From Hamiltosporidium tvaerminnensis (taxonomy: Eukaryota; Microsporidia; Dubosqiidae), in assembly GCA_022605425.2 (NCBI GenBank), contig CM061248.1, positions 372,001 through 436,000 on the forward strand: DNA of 64,000 nt, in the 5' to 3' direction. Below, one piece after another: positions 41,101-54,775 of the stretch. Numbering within the stretch: position 1 is the first letter of the stretch; the number at the start of each line of letters is the position of its first letter. Below the pieces are notes generated by a model. That model made no database searches and had not been told where the DNA came from. It was given only the letters and a program-made list of their open reading frames with translations. Position numbers and translations under genes: made by a program.

Positions 41101-44100
41101 TTCCTAACCCGTAGATTTTATTCCTGAAATTCTAATAATTAAGAGCTCAAACTCCATGAAAAAAATTTAAGATTGTACATAAGTTTTTTACGATATGCAT
41201 TGCATTAAACAAAAAATTTTTGAAGATTTTGATTTTAATATATTTCAAAGAAAACTTATATAAGGATTCTAGAAATACAAGAAAGTGTTATGATATACGG
41301 TATATATTTTGGTGTAAAATTACGATTTTATTATAAAAATACTTTATATAGACTACATTTCAAACTTCATAGTGTTATAGGTTACTTTAAAATAATCGAG
41401 CCTTCCCATTTTTTATGTAATACAAAAGTATAGTGATATCAATCTTGAAGCTAAACTACACAAGCTAAATATTTAAATAAAGTGTTAAAAAAGAGCCATA
41501 TATATTATGCTACAATTCAAACTCATAAAATTGATTTTATTATAAAATTTTGTTATAGTGACTTCCAATAAGAAAGTTTGAGTTTTTATGCACGCATTTT
41601 TAATCCTAACTCAAAAATATTTTTAGTAACAAGCAATATTTATTTTATCTCAGCAATGTGTATATATAAAAAAGACATTTAATTCACGATATATATAAGA
41701 TTTTTATGCACACTGGCGAGTACATACGCTTGGGAATACGCATAGGCAGATTTTCGATTTTTTTTATAAAAACTTTAAATTATATGATGTTCTTTCATTT
41801 TAGACTTGGCAATATAAAACAATTGCAGTATATCTTTATATAAAGAATCTTAAAATTATAAAACATATTTTTATTGTCATTTTATTGTGAATAAATGTAA
41901 GTTACACATCACTTAAATGTAATTGTATGTGTAATGCTATTTGGAATCGACTAGGAAAATTTTGTAATAGAATATAACAAAAAATGCAATAATAACAATG
42001 AGAAATATGTAAGAAACATAAATCCAATTTTAATTGCAAATATAATTTTAAATATTACTGCATTTCTAATCGGATTTGCAATGACTTTTTTAAATCTTCT
42101 TTTTATAACATGATAATCTTGGATCCAAAGGTTCTTAAAAAGAATATTTAATACTTAAAAATTGTTTCAAACAAATTTAACTCATATATAAAAATTAATA
42201 ACTCTAGTTTAAAAGAAGAAGACAATAAATATCGCATTGAAAAAATAAAAGTCTTTCTAAAAACATATCAATTTACTATTATTTTTTTTTGGAATAGTCA
42301 CATTTATTAAAGTGATCTATAATTATTTCTGTGTTAAATTTAGAAATTCTAGATTTATCTATATTAAATTTTTTAGATACTTTTTTTTAGCATATTTTCG
42401 GCTATACGAATAAATCACAAATGAATTAAAAAAAATCAATTTATAATGTGCAATAAAAAACAAAATCTATTGATTTAAGATCTTTATAATATATCAAATT
42501 TAAATATATCTATTATAGAACGTATTACGAATAAATTTGTCAAATGAATTACCAACTGAATCATTACAATGTTAAGCATAAATAAAAAAGTCTGTATAGC
42601 GCATGGTTCAAATATATTTTGCGAAAATTCAAATTAAAACCAGTCAACTTTATAAAACCCAAGTAATTTAATGATACTCGATGCTGAATATTGAACCATC
42701 AACTCTGAGTAAAAAAAACTTATTTTAAGAATATTAGCATCATAGAAAGGTATTTTATCATTTGATGAGAAGCATAAATTAGGTTTTTGAAACTTTTGAT
42801 ACATGAAATTTATCATTTTTTATTCCGAGTTGACTAAATATATAATATTATCACATCTTAGGCGTAAAGATTATATTTTCATTTGATAAAATAAGCTAAT
42901 CTTGTATAAAAAGTAGTTATAAGTACAGCTAGAAGCAGAGAAAAGATACAATGCAATTAGAAATTGATTGATCTTAAATTTTTTCCTCACATATTTCTGT
43001 GGTAATGACAAGTGAATATAATATAGTAAATATTTGAAGACTTAGCATGAAATATTATTCAAAGGAATATTCCTGTTTGAAAACCAATTATTATGCGCCC
43101 TATTAAATTATTAGAATTTGTTTGTCAAACGTCTTAATATTCGAGATGTACTTTTTAATGCTCTTTTTGCTTTTTCAAATGAAATATCATGGGCTGATGA
43201 ATCTATTTTTTTAATAGGTAGCAAAACAAGAATTTTTTTAGATGATTTAGCCAAACTCTAGAGCGAAAATTTAATTATATTTAATACTAGAACTCCATAT
43301 ACCTTCAGTTAGCTCATATTTTTGGAATAATATTTTAATACATCTCTGTTGCAATGTCTCAAAGATTTAGTCAAAGTTACGGATTAAAACAACGAAAAAC
43401 ACATTATTTTATTAAGATTACTATATTTCAATAAAAAAAAATAAAATGATAAATGAAACCAGGAGTTAATATTAATGTAACTTAATAAACACATACAAAA
43501 AAATGAGCTAAATTTTAAACCCAAAACATTACAAGGATAATAGTCATTTTCTCATAAAATAAAATAATTTCAAAGGAATAGAAAGTTCATTTCCCATAAA
43601 AAAATAGAATAAAGTGTCATTATAGTATATTTAATATTTTATGTTACCTATCGAGATTATGGTATATATTGTAAAATATTTAACTTTTTGTTTATGAAGA
43701 AAAAACAGCGTTCATTTGTATAAATATACCAAGTAACTCTTGGAATATTATCTTCTATCGGGATCGAATCTTAATACGAGCGTTGTTCTTTGTTTTACTA
43801 GTTTAAAAAGTCAAAAACTTTGATCACTAATTATTCCTAGGAATCATGCAAATAGATCAGTAAATTGTATTAACCATACGAGTAATCTATAAATTAATGC
43901 TTATTTAATTTAAATTTATGTTTTTACAAAAAGTGGAATATATTTAGCCGCAATTTATGGTAAATTTTCTCGATTCTTAATTTTATTCTTTCATTAGTAA
44001 GACGCTCAAAATCAATGAAAGATTATTATGTGTTTTAAAAAAATTTCATAACCATATATTTATCATTTCGATTTTTCATTATATTTATAATTTGCTTTTT

Positions 44101-47100
44101 ATTGGCAAACCGATCTTTCAAAAATATCTAAACGATTCTTAAACGAATCTTTTTTTCGATACGAAATAAGTTCTTATACGAAAATTTTGATTAACGCAAT
44201 GTTTTAGATGTTTAAAAATATAGTTTTCTGATTCTTATTGTCTTTATACACTTTATATATATGTTTTATGTTTCTAAAAAGCTCTTCGTGTAAATAGATA
44301 TTTAGATTTTTTAAGATATAAGACATTTTTACCGTAAGGCCTGGTAAATATTCGAAATTTCATAACTTATCAAGACGGGCAAAAAATACTTGTACCAAAT
44401 ACTTTGAAAATTATATTCAGTTTAAAGATAATTTTTTCATCCATAGTCATATGCTACGAAAAACTTTTCAGATGCCATCGTTTCAACAAATTTTATTTTA
44501 TTAATGATTTGTTATATATGTCTTTAAATTTTATACTATTGGTAGATGAGATAAAAATCGTGGCTGCGAACTTAAGGCGACTAAAAAGTAAATTCATATA
44601 TAAAACCGAAAATAACTAAACTGCTTTTGATACAATAAAAACATATTGTAAAACTATTCACATTTATTTTAATCAATACTTTTAATATAAATTGTTTGAA
44701 CTTTCTGTGGTTTTAGCAAAAATGTATATCTATAAACAAAAACATATTTAGATTTTAAAATAATGCTTCAAGTATTGCTTAAATGTGTAAGAAAGAAATA
44801 ATTGTTTATCTCATACTTGCCTAAGACAAATTTGAGCATTTATAAATGAGAGAAAATCCATAAGAAAATGAAAAATGAATTTTGTATATTTTGTTCATAT
44901 TAATTTTTGGTTACAAATGACAATTACTATTTATAGCTCTTTAGACTTAGCAAATACTAATGATTATGGCATCCAAGTTAGCGTTTATTCTTTCATATTT
45001 TTCCATAAAATATATTTTCAATAGATTGAAGAAATTAAATAGTCAAACACTTGGGTGTAAATAAGAAATGTTTTGCTCTTGTTTTTCGAAATATTTTTAC
45101 CAGTTTAAATACAAAATACATCGACCAAAAACATATTATATTTTTTTAATTTGTTATTAAATTGATAGACCAGCATTCCGGTAAAACAATATATACATGT
45201 TTTATTTTATATAGAATGGTGCAGTATTCTAATTCATTGATAGTATAATGCGAAATTAGTTAAGATTGTGAGATTTTAATTATTCGTTTTGAAATCATAT
45301 TTAAGTCTATGCATTGAAAATAAACTCTTTAACAAACATACCAAAACGAATGGCTTTTTTAGATTGAATAATGTGAAAGTTGTATCTTTTGGCATATTTC
45401 TATACGTATACGTGTTGAATTACTTATTTTCAAATTCGATCTTTTTAAATATTTAATATTAAGCAGTTTCAAAGATTCTATTCTGTTTCTAGAGACAAAT
45501 CAAAATTTAAGAAAGGTAGTATTAAATTTTTCGAAAGAGATTATTTGATAGATATAATACGACGAGTATAGGGTACCTCTGACTATTTTTCATATATAGT
45601 ATAATTTGATGTGGTATTATTTATAATTCTAAGCAACTGCCATACAAAATTTCGTTATTTTAGAAATGAGATTCTTGATGACATTTCTGCTGATTTATTC
45701 TATTTACTAAGGCACATCGACATAAATAGTTAGCTTTAGGTCTTCATCAAGATATAAGGTGTTCTCAATAAGAAAGAATGATAGTAACATCCAAAATAAG
45801 CAATAACATAACTAATTAAACAATGAGACTCATGCATTTCTATTAAAACATTATTGCATACTATAGAATCTATCACCTTAACTTCTATTCTATACGTATA
45901 ACTCTAAAATTTTTCAAGAATATTATTTAAATATTTTAAAAGTTTTTAAATTGATGAGTTAAGCTATAAAAAAGCAATTTCCTTAATAGACTTAGATCGT
46001 TTTTCAAAGTTGACATTATTTGGGAAAACTTATATCAGATAAATTAAGTTTAAATCGCACTAAGAATGCATAGTAACACATTAAAACATTCTTCAATAAA
46101 GTAATTTAAAAAATTTCACTTTGTTTCATATTAGTTTTTCAAACTCTTAATTGTAAAATAGATAAAAAAATGGCTTAGCATTTAAATCTCTTATGATTGT
46201 TTCTATTTGGGCATTATATATATATTTTATACCATAGTTACAATGAATATAACATTCTTTTCCTAAAATATTTGTAATTGCGCTTATTTTAAAAATCTTG
46301 CGACCCTAAAACGTGCATTCAAAATATTTCTCGAAATTTTACCGACAAAATTAATGAATTTTGAGACAGTGTGATATTTTAAATTTGCTGAATTTCTAAA
46401 TTCGTCGTTTTTGGCATTAGCTACGAGTATATCTTTGCTTTTATTATAAAATTTCCATATATGTTACAATATCAATTTTATAGTTATATGTACAGTTTAT
46501 ATGGAAGTTAATATATCTGCGCATATTAGAACTTTGTAAACCACTGATAAATATACACTACAGAGCAAATAATAATTCCAAATGCTTCGATTTTCAAATT
46601 ATCAACCTTTATATAAGCATCTTTGAATATTGAATAGACGATATAAACTAGAAAAAACTATCTATTTTGCTAAATATTTTATAAGCCGTTAAGAAATATT
46701 AGGTATAAAATATTTTTTTTTTAGAATAATTAGCAGCAACTCCATTTCATCTTAAAATTCGATATAAAAAGCGCATAGAAATTCAATACACACTTAACAA
46801 ATATAGTTATTTTTTATGTTTAATTTTCCACATTCTTTGACTAAAAATTCATTGAAACAAATAAGTGTCACTTTTTTAAGATATTTACCTTGAGATCATA
46901 ATGTTTTTGACTTTTGTTGATTGCCGATGTTCCATTTTTTTTCGTTTTGTATGCAGTTCTTGATCTTGAAACATATTTTATTTGATTTTCTATACATATT
47001 TTGCATATGTAACTTTATGTGAAGACTTGGTAACATACTTCTATACGAGTTGCAATTATGTATGTTTCAGGCCAGTCTCAAATGTTTTAGTTTAGATAAT

Positions 47101-50100
47101 CTAATCCAAACCAGGTTGTTTTTTTTTGCTAAAATCACATCATACACATAAAAAATCTTCGCGTTTTATAATTTAGTAAAAAAGCCAAAACCTATAAAAC
47201 ATATATTAAAAATTAAAAAATAATCTAGTAAAAGATATCGCAAAACAAATTTATATAAAATACTTTGCAGATCTAATAAATATATTTAAATTTTTTTCGA
47301 ATAAGATTTTTTGGGTTTATATACAATGAAGTCTAAAACTTGCAGTATAATTGTATTTTAAATTTTTTTATTGCGCCAAATATAATTCATTGTTGTTTTC
47401 ATTACGAAATAAAATTTGGTTGCATAGCCACGAAAAAGTGACTATGATTTCATGCAATATTGTCGAAAGCATGATATTTTAAACACTCATGATATATCAA
47501 AACATATATATAATTGATTTTAAAATTGGTTTTCTAAACATATCTAATCATTTCTTTGGAAATAAATTAATAAAAAGAATATAGAATAGTAATACCAGCA
47601 TGAAAAATAAACATTTTTCGCTTTAAACAAAGAGAGCATTGTTTAAGACTGTATTTGCTGCTAAAGGCAAGGAAAGAAGTCTTTTATACTGTATTATGAA
47701 AAAAATCGTTTATTAAAATTATACAATTATATTTCGGCAAGCCTAAGTTGTTATTGTTATATATAGCCTGGCTTTTTTATATTGTAAAATTAAGAACTAA
47801 TAATTGGGCTGAATTATTTTGACAACTCTAGGTGGTAAAACAATAACGTTGAGCTCAAAAGTTCGACTTTTACTGCCTATTTTGGTTATATGTGTTTGTT
47901 TTAGATGTTTTTTTAACGAAAATATATAGAAAATATATTTAGTTTTAACTAAAAAACTAAAATCCAATCTGTAGGAACGTTTAATTTGCTATTTGGCATG
48001 AACCGAAAATAATATTTTGAGATTTCGTAAAAGATTGTGACAATTCATAACCGATCTTTTTGGCGTGTAGATTTTTTTATTACAAACACAAGCAATCTTT
48101 CTCAATAGATCTTATTCCAATTTTTGCTATTTTAATATGATTTTACCAGGAAATTTAATTTTTGTTTGACTGGATGTAAAATATTTTTATCGGTAATACA
48201 TTCTTTTAAAATTTTCCATTATTAGCTTATTACTGTATGTAAGTTTCAATTTTAATTTGTTTTTATCTTTGACATAGATATAAGTATTAAAGAGTGCCAG
48301 ATGTACAGATTTATTGTTAATAAAAAAAAGTTGTTACAAAAAAGCTCTAAGCTAACCCGAATATTTATCATAGTCGCAGACGTATGGTCTAAAATTAGCA
48401 AAAACTACCCAATTCGAAGCGGTAAATTCAGTGTAAACTGATATATGGTTAACATCCATAAAACATAAATTCTATGTATTTTATTAATCCCAATATATCT
48501 TTTTCTGCAATAAAAATCAAGGAAAATGCAATTTATGTATAAAAACTGGTAATCATTTCGATTGCCTTGTATATACTTTTTAAAAAATTGATTTAATATT
48601 GTAAGACATGCTATATTATTCGTATAAAATCGTTGGATTTTACATAGGCAAGGAATATAGTGTATTTAAAACATAAGCGAAGCATTTTTATAGAAACCTA
48701 TGTCATATGTGATATATTGCTTCAACAAAGAAAAATCAGATTAAATTTCTGTAAATTATTTTGTAATTATTATAGAAATATAATAGATTAAACTCATATC
48801 TTAAAAAATTTCGAGAGCGCACTATTTCTACAATCTAAACTATCATACAAGATTTTTTCATAAAATTATTAGTTGGTAGTGGCGTCATAACGCAAATGAA
48901 ATGAAATACAAAAACAAGGAAATCAAATTGTTCTTCTTTAGATAAAGTTGTGTAATTTTATATATGTAAAACCATACCAAACCTTTCGAACAATTTCAAG
49001 CGAAACCTCAGTATTCAATAAAAACGTTTTAAACTTCCACACCAAAACCAATCGGTTAGATTAATTTTTCTATTACGTCTATAAAGCAACAAAACAAGTA
49101 TAAATCAAATGAATTTTAGTTATTTCAGCTGCTAATAAACGAATTACCTTTCATTAAAACGTTGCTAAAGTTATATAAATATATGAAATTTGAATAAAGT
49201 AGATTTTCAATATAAACAATTTATGATATATAATATATGTGGAAAAACATATTTTATTGCTATTAATAATGAAATAAACATGATTCAACGAAAAAAATAT
49301 TTTGACTTTAAACTATTTTTTCGCCAAAAATAAATCTACATTTATTTGAACGGTATATTTTTCTTGTAAGAAAATCTTGATTCGTTTGTACTTTTAATTT
49401 TGTACTTATTACCTATATATAGAATTATTATGAGAAAAAAATACGAGAAATTATTGGCTAGCTTCTTAAAGTCAGAATTCCGATATATTTCATAAGATAT
49501 TATAAATTTTGTATAAAATTTTGTCGTTTTAATCAATTGCATTATATACACTATATTTATTATATTCTCTGATAAGATTATATCATGATGGTTTTATTTT
49601 ACGTTTTACATTTAAACTTTATATTGTTGCTTTTTAGTTTTGAATATTTAGCGTCATTTTTGCTGTGAAATTATACCCGAATGTTTGTCTTAACTAAAAG
49701 GTTTCACAGATTCAACCATCAGAGCAACTCTCCACCCGCCACGGTTTCTGTGGAATAGATAGTTTTTTAGGTATAATCTAAATAAAATATAAATGCAATA
49801 TCGAAAAAATGTAATTAATTATAAATAATTTTTAGTATGAATTTCTAATTTAAAGAAAATTCATTTGGTCTTTAAACCGTGGATAAACTATTTATCACAT
49901 GTTTTATCATTGTATTATAAAAACGAAAATAAAATTAAAAAATAATGAATTGTTGATTAGATTGATGTTGGTGAATTTTACTAATATTTCTTTAGACTAT
50001 AGATCTAATTCAATAGTAAAAATCATCATAAACAACTTTAAGTTTTTATCTGTTAATTACAATCTGAAATTTTTTTGTATTTCATTTATGAGGTTTTTTT

Positions 50101-52029
50101 ATATAACCAGGTAGTATCAAAATAAAAATTTATGTTTGTTGTTAAATTATGTGGTTAGTGGACTTTTATTGCATTCCTGTAATTTTTGACTATATTTTTC
50201 TATAACAGTATCGTTGAGCTACATTTTTATTTCTTTGAACATCTGATGAAACTTTTCAGATTTTATCAAAAAAATGAATTACTATGGATTATCTCACCAT
50301 TTTCAAAGTTGGAATAAAATCACAAAGTTCTTGGTCTTTAGAGCCTTTTCTAAAGTCAATGCACCCAGCGGCTAAAAGGTATGCCGACCTTTCTTGTATC
50401 TCCTACAAAAATTCTAATTTAAAAACAAGTCCCTTTTCTTCTGGTAGAATCAGTAGACAAATACAGATTTCAGGTTGGCTGTGTCCATAAATAACTCATT
50501 ATTTTTGAAATAGCTCCGAGCTAAATAAATGATAGTACAATGCTGAAAATTAAAAAAAAAATTACTACTAAAATTGGAATAAAATAAAACATAGCAGCAT
50601 TCTTACTTTTAACAATATAGTTTTGTTACAAAAAATCGTAGTTTACGATCGTGATTGCTTATAACACATATGAAAATATTTAGAAATATTTTCTCTTTGA
50701 ATAATTAAAGAAATAGCAATCTATTAATACATTTGTAGAAAAAAAAGTATGAAATAATTAAAAAAAGATTCTAAATACACAAGAAGATTTTCATACGACA
50801 TTTTACAATTTTATAATATGGTCATCAAATAAATTTTACCAGGAATTAGTATTTGTGAAAATCTTAAGGTTTACAGCAATAAAAGCGAATAATACGGGAA
50901 AGGCTTGTATAACAATATATTACACAAATCTTGTCTAATTAAAAAGATTCATCATCTCTTACGCGATATAAAAAATTAAAACCTTAGAAATTCATCTGAA
51001 GAGCAATCTGTACTACCTAGATAAGCTCCAATGCTTTCGAAATAAAAAAGAAAAAAAATTTCGGAACAATAATTCGCCACAACAATTAGGAGCTTAAAAT
51101 ATAATTATAAAATAAAATATTAAATTCATAAAAGGTAGAAATGTTTTTAAAAAAAAGAACTTAAGAACCGAATATAAAGGCAAAAACCTAAAGCTTCATT
51201 GGATGTTAAAGTAAAATATACCTAAATATTTTTTGCACAAAAATAATAAAATGTTTTAGTTAAATGTGTGTTCAAATGCAACCCTTCTTCAGAATCCAAA
51301 GTGGCAAAATAATTTTCATAAGACGCGTAAATTTAAATTTTATATACATAAAATTATATAAAATTTATAATGTTATTAAAATAAAAACTGCAACAATGTA
51401 AAATTATATGATTGTTTTTCTGATATTTTCCTAATAAATTCCGAGATCTAGCATAAAAAAACATAATTTTTATTACGTTTTAAAAAATCAATTGATCGTG
51501 ATAATGAAGAACCGTAATGCTTCATATGTAGTATTTACAACTAGATATTATCTTTCTTGGCTATATCCAAGTCGAGAAAGAAAAATTTAGAATATGTTTT
51601 TACTGAGTCATAGTGTCGGATAAATACCTCAAAGAAGGCTATGCTTTTATTAAAAACATTATAAAAAAGTATCTTTCATTCTTATAATTAAATAAATGCA
51701 TTTAATCTAGTTTAATAACGAATGAAATAGATGTTTACGCAAAATTGAATATGTAACATGTTCTCAAATTTTTGGCTGGTAAATATAACATTATATTTGC
51801 TAAATCGTCAAATTAATATTGATAAAAGCTGAATATGATTCGAAATTTACTCAGCACCTGATAAGTTTTTCTATGTATCTAGCTTTTTTTACTCGAAAGT
51901 ATTTTTAAGACTCTTTTTCATCAATTTAATCTTACAGCATTAAATAACTATATTTATAGCGAGATTTACTTTATATATAGTCATATAAGTCATGAAATAA
52001 ATTAGCACTTCGTATAATACTTTTTTTAG
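35144..52029. other. 16.9-kb gene-free AT-rich region
   Basis: No ORF above 80 codons and none that reads like a conserved protein. Most ORFs lack an ATG or are Ile/Lys/Phe/Asn strings. I recognise no rRNA, tRNA or tandem array. A slightly GC-richer patch at 50284-50490 is listed separately. This is probably old, heavily mutated element and gene debris. Confidence 0.5.
50284..50490. other. GC-richer patch with open frames on both strands
   Basis: The + strand has a 68-codon ATG ORF. The minus strand over 50300-50480 also reads protein-like pieces (EIQERSAYLLAAGCIDFRKG), with one stop. Its lower AT content suggests a fragment of a former coding element. I cannot say which strand was coding. 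Confidence 0.3.
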
Positions 52030-52134
52030 ATTCAATTGCCATACTTTAAAATTTCGAGTTACAACAGAATAAACGAAACAAATAGAAGAATTCTTTTTGT
52101 TCATCCGCGAAACCGAATGGTAAAGAGGAAATAG
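52030..52134 (+). pseudogene. Coding relic, family B copy 2
   Basis: Reads SSYNRINETNRRILFVHPRN then RMVKRK and a stop, aligned without gaps to copy 1 at 35036-35113. Differences are mostly conservative (Leu/Ile, Lys/Arg), as expected if both descend from a translated ORF. No start codon is present. Confidence 0.65.
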
Positions 52135-54731
52135 ATGAACTAAGTAAAAAGAGTTAGTTTTTACATTTTGCCAACGGTTTTTGTTTTTTATGTATTTCTT
52201 CTTTTTAATTAGTTCTTCGATGTATGTAACTATATTTGAAATTTATTTCAAGGTTTCCAAACATTTTTATTTTGCATAAGCATACTATATACTTATATCC
52301 GAACAAAGCAGAGACACCTTTCTTCTCAGTTTTTTCCATAGCCTTTTACATGCTATTTGAAACCTAAATGTTTGTTATAACTCTATTCTTTTCTTTTTTC
52401 GGACTCATATCTGGATCTGTTGGTTTTGTTGAGTTACCTTGGAAATAATTTTTTTTCTATTTCGATTGGTACTTAAATTATTTCAAATACGATTTGCTTT
52501 TCCTTAAAATAATATTTAAATATTCTATGAGTGATTCCCCCAATGCAACTAATGTCAGAGCACGTACATAAGCAAATCTTTTACTTCTTATATTTTTTAA
52601 TTCGAAAATATAGACCAAGCCCGGCGAAGCAATTATAGTTTATAAGTGTTAAAAGTCTTGTATTAATCTAAATAGCGTAATGACATAGATAAAATGCCTA
52701 AAATCACAAGGTATTGGTGTATTCATATTAATAAACAACAAAGTAGTTATTCTTAGGCAAGAACTCGATGTACTTATCTCACAAAATCAATACCCGTTCT
52801 GGATTTACTCTTTTCGGCATGTTATATTTATGTTTAAAGTTTTTATTAAGAGTAAAGTTGTTAAAGGTTTTGTACTTTAAGAACGATTAACAATTCTAGC
52901 ATAATTAGCTGCTCATGTAAATATTTTAATCTTTAAAAAACTGGCTTGAGGGGCTGTTTTGTATTTTTATAGGAAAAATGAGTAAAACTATCACTTACTT
53001 CTTATCCTCTACGGTCTTAACAATCTGTTATGTTTATAATCAAATTCTCATCTATATTATATATCCTAATAAAATATTTATGCTCATTTAAGCAAAAACT
53101 GTAAAAATATAGCCATAGACGTCTGTCCTGAGCCATATGGAATATTTTCTTTCATTATCTCTAGAATTACCATATATCTAGAGTCCATATATTATAAATT
53201 ATACAATCTAGACCAATGTAGCACAAGTTTGTCTCATACTGTAATCGTCTTGGTTTTTGTCGTTTTATCAACATCGGTTGAGTATTCACGTATTATGTTT
53301 TATCCATATTATATCCGATAAAAATAGCTTGTGGTTAATATAATTTTCAATGTGATTAGCCAGCTCTGATCAAACAGCATATATGAAAAAGCTTCTTAGC
53401 TATCTTAAGATAAATTACCGCAAAATATTTGCATAAATATATCTAGATGAATGAATGGTTTGCCTTTTTTAAACATATCTTTAACGTTTTTATTAAGCCT
53501 CGAGTAAAACATGATAAGATATCCTAATAATTTCTAGTATCTAAACCTAACACGTCCTTATGGTATTAATATCTTCACTCACCAAAATATTGTTTTGTTT
53601 TCTACATACATAAACTTTGGGTTATGAATTAGCTTAAAACTATAGTCTCGTATGGAAGAATTAAAGTATCTCCTATAAATATTTATTTCTTTCATTAAGA
53701 AAGAAAGATTGTTAAATTAAAATGTTTCTATATAATCATCTGTTTATGAATTCTTCGTTGGGCTTGAAATTTGTGATCAATGAAGCCGCTTATGAAATAC
53801 AGTAGCGATATCTATATAAAATTCTTCTTTCTTCGTCTTACTAATTATTATTACTGTAGTATATATATTTTAACTTGACACGATTTTATGTTTTCGAGTA
53901 TTCAAGCAAATATTTACCCTTTTCAGGCTCTATTATTTTTAACATACTACATGTACCGTTTAAAACTTTGGGAACTAATTGCATTTTAATCTATTCTAGC
54001 TGTCCTTGGATAGAAAAAATAAAATAAATACTTGCTTGGAAGCTCTTTTCTTAAATTTTTCAAATAGATATGTTCTTTGCCATAATTTTATCTTTTTACT
54101 CTTTTGGAACGTTTTTCGCTCATTGCGCTATAAAATAAACATTGGGAAATAGGTTGTATGTTTACCTTGATATACTTTACTCTCGGATTTGATTTCCTAA
54201 TACAATGAAAAAGCATGCCGCATGAAATGAAATATTTATGCTTTAAAATCCATACACATAATTTTAACCTATTTGCAAGTTTCTTGATTAAGAGTTTTAA
54301 ACATTATGGTTATAAAATTAACAATCAGAAATATTTTTTTTGTAGGTATTATTTACTTATTGTGGCAAATAAATATAGTTATGTTTCTCTATAGTAATAA
54401 AACATTGTGTTTTTTGTACCTTCTCTGTCTCCGATTCACATAGAACAAAACAAGTTTTAATATTTGCTATTTACCAAAAATTCTCTCTTTAAGATATTGC
54501 ATGCAAACATCTACTCTAGAATTATCTAGACAGTTTAAAATTTCGAGTCGCTTTCTGCAATCGAGATTTTTATACATAATGAATTAGAAATTTTTTACTA
54601 TTAAAAGTTGATGTTAGCATTTTGTTGGCTAGTGCTCTTAAAAGCCGGGTTTGTCTCATTTTTCACATCAATTTATTCGTGGTAAATATATTTACTATAA
54701 CACAACTTGGGTAGACACTCTACTACTACTA
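52135..54731. other. Gene-free AT-rich region
   Basis: No coding frame, RNA or clear repeat recognised. Confidence 0.45.
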
Positions 54732-54775
54732 TTTTGAGCTACAGCTCTTAAAGAGCCCTGGTCTTTTTATCGATT
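54732..54775 (-). repeat. Fragment of repeat family A
   Basis: Minus strand reads AAGACCAGGGCTCTTTAAGA then GCTGTAG, matching the 3' part of copies 1 and 2 (GAGACCAAGGCTTGTTTAGG, GCTGTAGTGCC). Only the terminal 40-odd bp is recognisable. A GC-richer piece with TTATCCGGGCTTGTTACCGG follows at 54825-54890 and may be another element remnant. Confidence 0.55.

Noticed and set aside
50381-50410. YAD-like codons suggesting a reverse-transcriptase active site
   Set aside because: It reads YADLS rather than YADD, and the flanking residues do not fit a reverse transcriptase.
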